A stretch of DNA of 64,000 nucleotides from Adineta steineri (lineage: Eukaryota > Rotifera > Eurotatoria > Adinetida > Adinetidae). The notes beneath the pieces were generated by a model. That model saw nothing but the letters and a program-made list of their open reading frames with translations. It searched no databases and was not told the DNA's origin. A program made the position numbers and the translations under genes. Below, in pieces: positions 58,412 to 64,000 of the stretch (positions within the stretch are counted from its first letter, which is position 1; every line of letters begins with the position of its first letter). The DNA is taken from positions 1-64,000 of the forward strand of contig CAJNOI010000274.1 in the NCBI GenBank assembly GCA_905250115.1, in the 5' to 3' direction.

Positions 58412-61400
58412 TCAATCACTGTTTAAATCGAATACACGACCAATCCGAAGTAAAAATTCTCGTAATATGTATCGTAATTCTGATTTTAAATCAAATACAA
58501 CTATTTCACCAATCAGTAAATAAATTCCTTTTGAATAATATTTAAACTATTTAAAGAAACAAAAAAAATAAATTTATTCAACAGAAATTATTTTTTATTC
58601 ATACTCGTTCTTCATTAAGTTTTAATAATTTTGTTAATACAAGTATAAGAACATTTGTCCATGCATCACGATGAGTTTCAGATTGTAATGTTAAATAATA
58701 TTCCAAACTATCACGAGTCAATCTAATATAAATAAATAGATTAAATTAACAGTTTCATGTTTGCATAAAATATATATATATTTCTATCGTTCTCTGTTCT
58801 AACTCAAGTACAAGTGCATTTTCCTTTTGGTACATTAACGTTTAATGGTAATATGAAAGTATTTTCTATTCTTTCATTTAACTGTCGATTTTTGAGGCAT
58901 ATACGAAGTAATATAACATCTTTTTTTACCGTTTTTACTGAGAAAAAAAATCGTCGTGTTAAACTACTGTGTCCGTCACTGTTAATAAAATTTATGTGTA
59001 ACTTAATAAAATTAATGTAGTCACTGAAAAATTTCCTAATTTAGCCTATATATAGTCTGAAATCTAACTGAATATTAACAAAGATTATTTTTAATACAAA
59101 CTTAAGTATTCGATGTTTGAGTAAATCATTTGAATTAATATGTTTTTGATCACTGTATAAGCGGAAAAGAATACGGAATGCACAAGCAATACTATTTGTT
59201 TCTTGTACTAATAAATTTGGTTTTGCTTTGCCTCGATATCCTTTAAATAGAAAATAAAATAAAATAAAATAAAATAAATAATCATTTATATTTATTTTAC
59301 CAGCTTTCCATAGAAAATTTCTTTGTTCATTATTAGAATTAAATGCACGAGCAAACATATGTGACTCAATTAAACAATCGACAAGTAATATTAATTGATC
59401 AAAACTCATATAATTATACATGCCATGTTCATTATAGATATCATCCGATTGAGAAAAATAATCCGATGTTTCTTGTCCAATCGTTGTATTTGCTAAAGCC
59501 TAAAAATATTTCAATAAGAATATCAGAAATCAAAAAAAAAAAATAAAATCTAATAAATCAGAGCAAATCAAACCATCCAACATGCGTTTTTTTATTTTTT
59601 GTACCTCTGATTCATCTGAAGTCGATTTCTATGAGTGATAGGTTAGTCAAATAGTATTAATAGTAAATAAATATATATATATGTATATTCTTACACGTGC
59701 TACAGAGTGATATTGCGAATCTTCTTTTCTGCTAGTTGATGGATAAAAAATAATATTATCAATGGCTTGAATAAGTTCGATTTGCACAAGAGATTTAACT
59801 GTTAATGCTTGAAAAAGAGCAAAATCTGAATTTAATTCTAAAGATAAATTAATAAAATTTATTATTTGTAATGAACTTGTTTTTTATTCAATGTAATACT
59901 TGTTCGTTCGCTAAGTGAACTACTTGATCGTCGATGATTTAAATTAGGTTCTTGATGATCCAATAAATTACTATTTACACTAGCTATACTACTAACTCGT
60001 GCCAAACGATGCTGTTGACTTGATGCAGACTCAACTGCTGCATAATCAAATGAACTATCTGTACGATCAAGCATCTAAAATATTTTCGAATGAATAGAAG
60101 ATATTTTTTTGTATTTCAAAATTTAAATAATTTACAACTGTTTCATTAATTATTCCCATTCCTGATTGTTCAGCATCGGGTCGCCATGTTAATAACCTAG
60201 AATAGTATGTTGATAAATATTTTAAATATTTATATGATTGAATAACTCACATTTCTGGTACAGTTGAACGAAAAACTTCTAATATACAAGTACATGTTCT
60301 TTGCCAAATATCGGGTGTAAAACGTTGACCACAACCAATAACAAAATTTTCTAAACAATTCGTTCCTGATTTTGCTAACTGTTCATTATCTAGAAATATA
60401 AATTTACATGAAACAATTATCAGTAGTTTTTATTTCTAAATAAAATATCTTACCTTGATTAACACACCATTTTAATTGAGAATATAAATCAATAACAAGT
60501 GATTCAGGTATATCATCATAAAATTGTGAACATACATCCACAATGGCATATAATGCATGATTACATGTTGTTGTCATCCATTCAATTTTCTAATCGAATA
60601 ATTAAGAGAAATTAACAGATGAAAAAGACAGAGTTTCTATTATTATTATACTTCTATTTGTGTATCTGGTAGTTTCATATTATCAAAAATACGAAAAACA
60701 ATATTAAATAATTCAATCCACCAATTATGAGTAAATGCTTCGCCATAACTTTTCATTATTTCAAACATAACTGTTAATGCTCTAGAATAATAACAAGATA
60801 ATATTTAATAAATGATCACTGTTTAATTATGTATAGTATATGTTCTAAAGATTGACTGTCATGACTAGTTGTAGCTACTCACTATCAATTAAACTATAAA
60901 ATTTCAGTCTAATAATCTTTAGGTCTAGTCAAAATCTTCGCCCAGTTCATACTAATAAAAATAGTCAGATTATAATAAACTCCAATATTTTTATGGTTGA
61001 TTTCCTTCCGCATAATCTAACTTAGGGTAGAAATTGATTTTAGGTCGATTTAATTCATTTCTGATCTTTTTACCATTATTAAGTATAGTCTTGACTTTGC
61101 TATGATTTTAGTAAAAACTCTAACAAGATTTCGAATAAAATCTTACCTTGTTCTAACATCGAGTTTACATCGACTAATAATACAAGATAATTCAAATAAA
61201 ATCGGAAACCATCCTTTAACCCAAACACGATCTTCTTCAGGTACGTTAATTAAGTCTTCTCCTGCATGTTCACAAAAAATCTAAAATTAAACACATTTGT
61301 CTTTATCATCCTATTAAAACCATTCAACCTGTGGTTTTTCTGCAACATATTTTGCACATTGTCTAATTAATCGAATTGCTTCCATTGATGTATCGGGAAA

Positions 61401-63769
61401 TGAAACATTACAAGCAAATTCTGATAAACATTTAACAGCATCTTGAAAACTATCAAGTATTGATGAAAAATTACGATCAAATACAACACCTAACATTTAT
61501 AATAGAAACTTTTGTTTAATCAAATATTTTTTTTTATTTAATTAACATACCAATAATAAGTGTACACGATTGAAAAGCTAATTCAACAATTTGTACATCT
61601 GTATCTGTTGCAGCCATTTGAAAAACGCTAAAAATATTTTTCCAACCTGAACGAATATTTTTTGCTTGTGCATCAACAAAATGTGTTATACAACGAACAA
61701 CCATATCACGTATAATTATTGATCTAAATAAAACAAAAACAATAAGAATTATTTTGATTATTTCAAATGAAAATGAATACATACGAATTTTTTTTCATAA
61801 TTATTTCAAATGGTTTAAGAAATTCTTTTTGAAAACGAAAATTTGGAAATTCGCCTTTTTCAAGAAATTTCATTGATAATTGTCGTAAAGAATCAACTGC
61901 GAAAAAACACACATCTTGTGATGGATGACAAGCAGCCTTCAATTAATTATCATAAAAATAGAATACTAAGAAACACGAAGTTACATACTTTATTAAAATG
62001 TTCACCAACAATTTCCCATATTCGTGACCATTGAAGTCGAATACGTCCCATATTATAATATGATATTTCAATAACTTTTAATAAACTAAACATTCGAGGA
62101 GGTGTAGAATATAATTCATCCATCGATACATGACATAAACTTTGAACAAACGATACTAGAGAAAAAGCAATTTGTCAGAAAAATCTAAATTATAGAAAAA
62201 CAATATTTCGTACCAATAGCATCACCATCTAATCGTGCTGATCCAGAGAAAATACGATCAACAGCAACGACAATATTTTGAGTAGTTGTTATATGAATTT
62301 GATCTTGCATTGATTGCAAACGTTTGTTTAATTGACCTATCAAATAATTACAAGATTAACCAAACAATTCATACTTCATTTCGAGATGAAGTTATACACA
62401 GAAATTTTCTCTTTCAATAGTATATTTTTTTTTCAATCTAAATTTTATGGCTACTGAAGACAGTGGCCGATCTAGGATTTTAGAAGGGAGGGGGCGATTT
62501 CGGCTAAAAGCTATTTTTTGAGTCCAACCGAAGTAGTCTGAACACATTTTTTCGTTCATTTTTGCTATAAAAAATCAAAAAAAAATTCGGAAGAGGGGAG
62601 GCGATCGTCCGCTACTGGCTGAAGACTATGATATCTTTCTTTTTTGAACACAAATAAGAAATAGATCTTAAACATACTTTTTTCGGTATTAAAAAGATTA
62701 TCAAATGGTAAACTAAATGTCGTTGATGTATTATGTGTTGGTAAATGCGAATGATTATCATAATGATGATGACTATTTTTACCCGACAATCTTGCTTTAT
62801 TATCATTAATACCAAATAATTGTGCTAATTCTAATTGACTAATACATTTTAAAATCTAGAAGAAAATTTTATTAAACAAATAATTATCTTTTGAAGAAAT
62901 ATACTTACATCATACCAAGCTTCACCAAGATAATTTCCATCAGTTTGGGCAATTGATATTAATGCTTTCAGGCATTCAACATTCTTTGCTTTGATTTCCA
63001 TACCTTGTGATGTTGTCATAAGGAATGTAAAACGTGATAATGCTTGAATAAATGCATTACGTTCAAGCTAAAAAAAAGTAATTCAATCGATTTTTGTTTT
63101 CAGATAATATATAATTATTATAAAAATCAAACCTCCATATGAAAAATACAAGCTATACGAATAGCATAACTAATACCAGTTAAACATAAATTTATAAGAT
63201 CAATATGATGACTATCTTGAAGATTAACACTAAATGCTGCTAAGCATGGTGACCATGCTTTCTAAATTATGAAAAAAGTCTTTTTATTAAATTGTTTTGA
63301 TTAAATATATATATATATTCACTTGAAACATTGGTCGAACATGTTCAAGATGTTTTGCAATCGTAAATTCTTCACTTATTGTACCAGCATTTGACATTAA
63401 ATCTCTTGCAATTAATTCAACATCTTTCATTTGAACATTAAATAATAACTCTCGTTGTTTATCATTAATAATATTTTCTTTTGTTCCACGTTTTACTGAT
63501 GTTACTTTAAGTTTAATTTCTTCATTTTTAATTTCATCATAAATTTTTGATAAAAATTCTTCAGGTAAATCACGACTATCATTTATACCACGGTTCATTT
63601 TTATATATTGTTCTTTAGTCATTTTTTTCTTTACCTATAATTTTACATCGAGCATATTTAATATGTTTAGTTAAATTTACTTACATTGACACTATGTAAA
63701 TCTGTTGTAAGCATGATTACTGAATAAGCTAAGACATAAGCAGCATCAGCACTGGCAAAAATTTCCAAA
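58412..63769 (-). CDS. ARFGEF: BIG1/2 (ARFGEF) Sec7-family guanine exchange factor, 5' part beyond the window
   Basis: Twenty-two exons from 63685-63769 down to 58412-58546 give about 1056 C-terminal residues. All junctions are in phase: 63323-63634, 63133-63261, 62909-63067, 62678-62855, 62214-62336, 61989-62155, 61785-61936, 61551-61723, 61329-61489, 61147-61280, 60652-60781, 60454-60589, 60251-60389, 60136-60196, 59900-60074, 59695-59837, 59605-59628 (24 nt), 59301-59499, 59102-59240 and 58605-58722 lie between. BIG proteins activate ARF GTPases at the trans-Golgi and endosomes. The window starts in the Sec7 domain ([28 protein letters not shown]); the catalytic Glu loop lies outside. HUS/HDS landmarks follow: [68 protein letters not shown] [20 protein letters not shown], and the end [20 protein letters not shown]. 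Confidence 0.95.
62461..62617. mobile_element. hAT-like MITE 3, 157 bp, in a BIG intron
   Basis: Begins CAGTGGCCGATC and ends with the complement of CAGTAGCGGACGATC. Flanked by ACTGAAGA and GCTGAAGA (7 of 8 bases identical), consistent with an aged 8-bp duplication. G-rich subterminal parts (GGGAGGGGGCGA and GGGGAGGCGA) mark it off from the AT-rich intron. Confidence 0.75.
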
Positions 63770-64000
63770 CTAAAATTAAATAGAGTAAAGCGATTTGAAA
63801 TAGTTTAACCAGTAAAATTCAATTGTATGAGATTTCCAAATATCATCACTTATCAAAGAATTGATGAACTACGGCCACTGCTCTCAAAGAAATATGAATG
63901 CAGCATATATATTAACAAGGACTGATACGTTTTCTTATAGATCTTTTTCAATTTTAAACTTTTTGGCTAGAACTTAACACAGCTTTCGAGAATGGCCAGT
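63770..64000. other. Intron of the BIG gene reaching the window edge
   Basis: The Sec7 frame stops at the acceptor at 63770 and the next upstream exon is not in the window. A single CGGCCACTG near 63875 resembles one end of a hAT element, but no partner end was found. Confidence 0.6.

Noticed and set aside
58401-58523. Plus-strand 40-codon frame
   Set aside because: It is antisense to the last exon of the BIG gene, whose conserved ending is clear on the minus strand.
63866-63886. CGGCCACTG resembling the end of a hAT element
   Set aside because: No partner terminus or matching 8-bp duplication within the window.

Overview
The window looks like nuclear DNA of an AT-rich metazoan. Genes are split by many short GT-AG introns (mostly 45-110 bp), the conserved genes are animal ones (SIX homeobox, two-pore K+ channel, RD3 family, FBXL4, TENT5, BIG/ARFGEF, GLOD4), and there are two 100-N assembly gaps. 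Low GC, tiny introns, secreted genes of fungal or bacterial type, and short interstitial TGTGGG tracts (the hexamer reported for bdelloid telomeres) together suggest a bdelloid rotifer. That assignment is inference. All gene models were spliced by hand from reading frames and splice sites.

Region 1-18.3 kb is gene-poor and accessory in character. A small proline-rich protein gene lies at 2.36-3.14 kb (minus). A cluster of three secreted small cysteine-rich paralogues follows at 9.0-9.7 kb (minus), 13.6-14.3 kb and 17.3-17.9 kb (plus). Once spliced, each carries the C-X6-CC-X31/33-C-X11/15-C-X5-CC-X12/13-C-[SP-I] signature of fungal class I hydrophobins. Each copy sits in a duplicated block of about 1.5 kb with the same promoter (paired CRE-like sites and a TATA box), and all three have introns of exactly 103, 65 and 65 bp. 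This is the most unusual content of the window.

Region 18.3-36.9 kb holds a TENT5/FAM46 non-canonical poly(A) polymerase (plus), a convergent TASK-like K2P channel with an altered first selectivity filter (minus), a BTB-domain gene (plus), a nonsense-mutated fragment of FBXL4, an inverted-repeat-bounded minisatellite, and the intact FBXL4 gene (minus) with a foldback element in its first intron.

Region 37-47.3 kb holds a second, longer proline-rich gene related to the one at 2.4 kb, GLOD4, an unrecognised coiled-coil gene and an RD3-family gene. Three short hAT-type MITEs with perfect 8-bp target duplications lie in introns here, and a fourth with a near-perfect duplication lies in the BIG gene.

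Region 49.7-64 kb holds a SIX1/2 homeobox gene, a secreted glycoside-hydrolase-like protein of probable bacterial type, a divergent cyclophilin-like gene split by a palindromic, telomere-repeat-bearing insertion, and 22 exons of a BIG1/2 (ARFGEF) gene that runs off the right edge. There is no operon logic. The cluster and repeats record duplication and mobile-element activity, while the conserved genes serve separate cellular functions (mRNA tailing, mitophagy, Golgi ARF activation, membrane potential, development).
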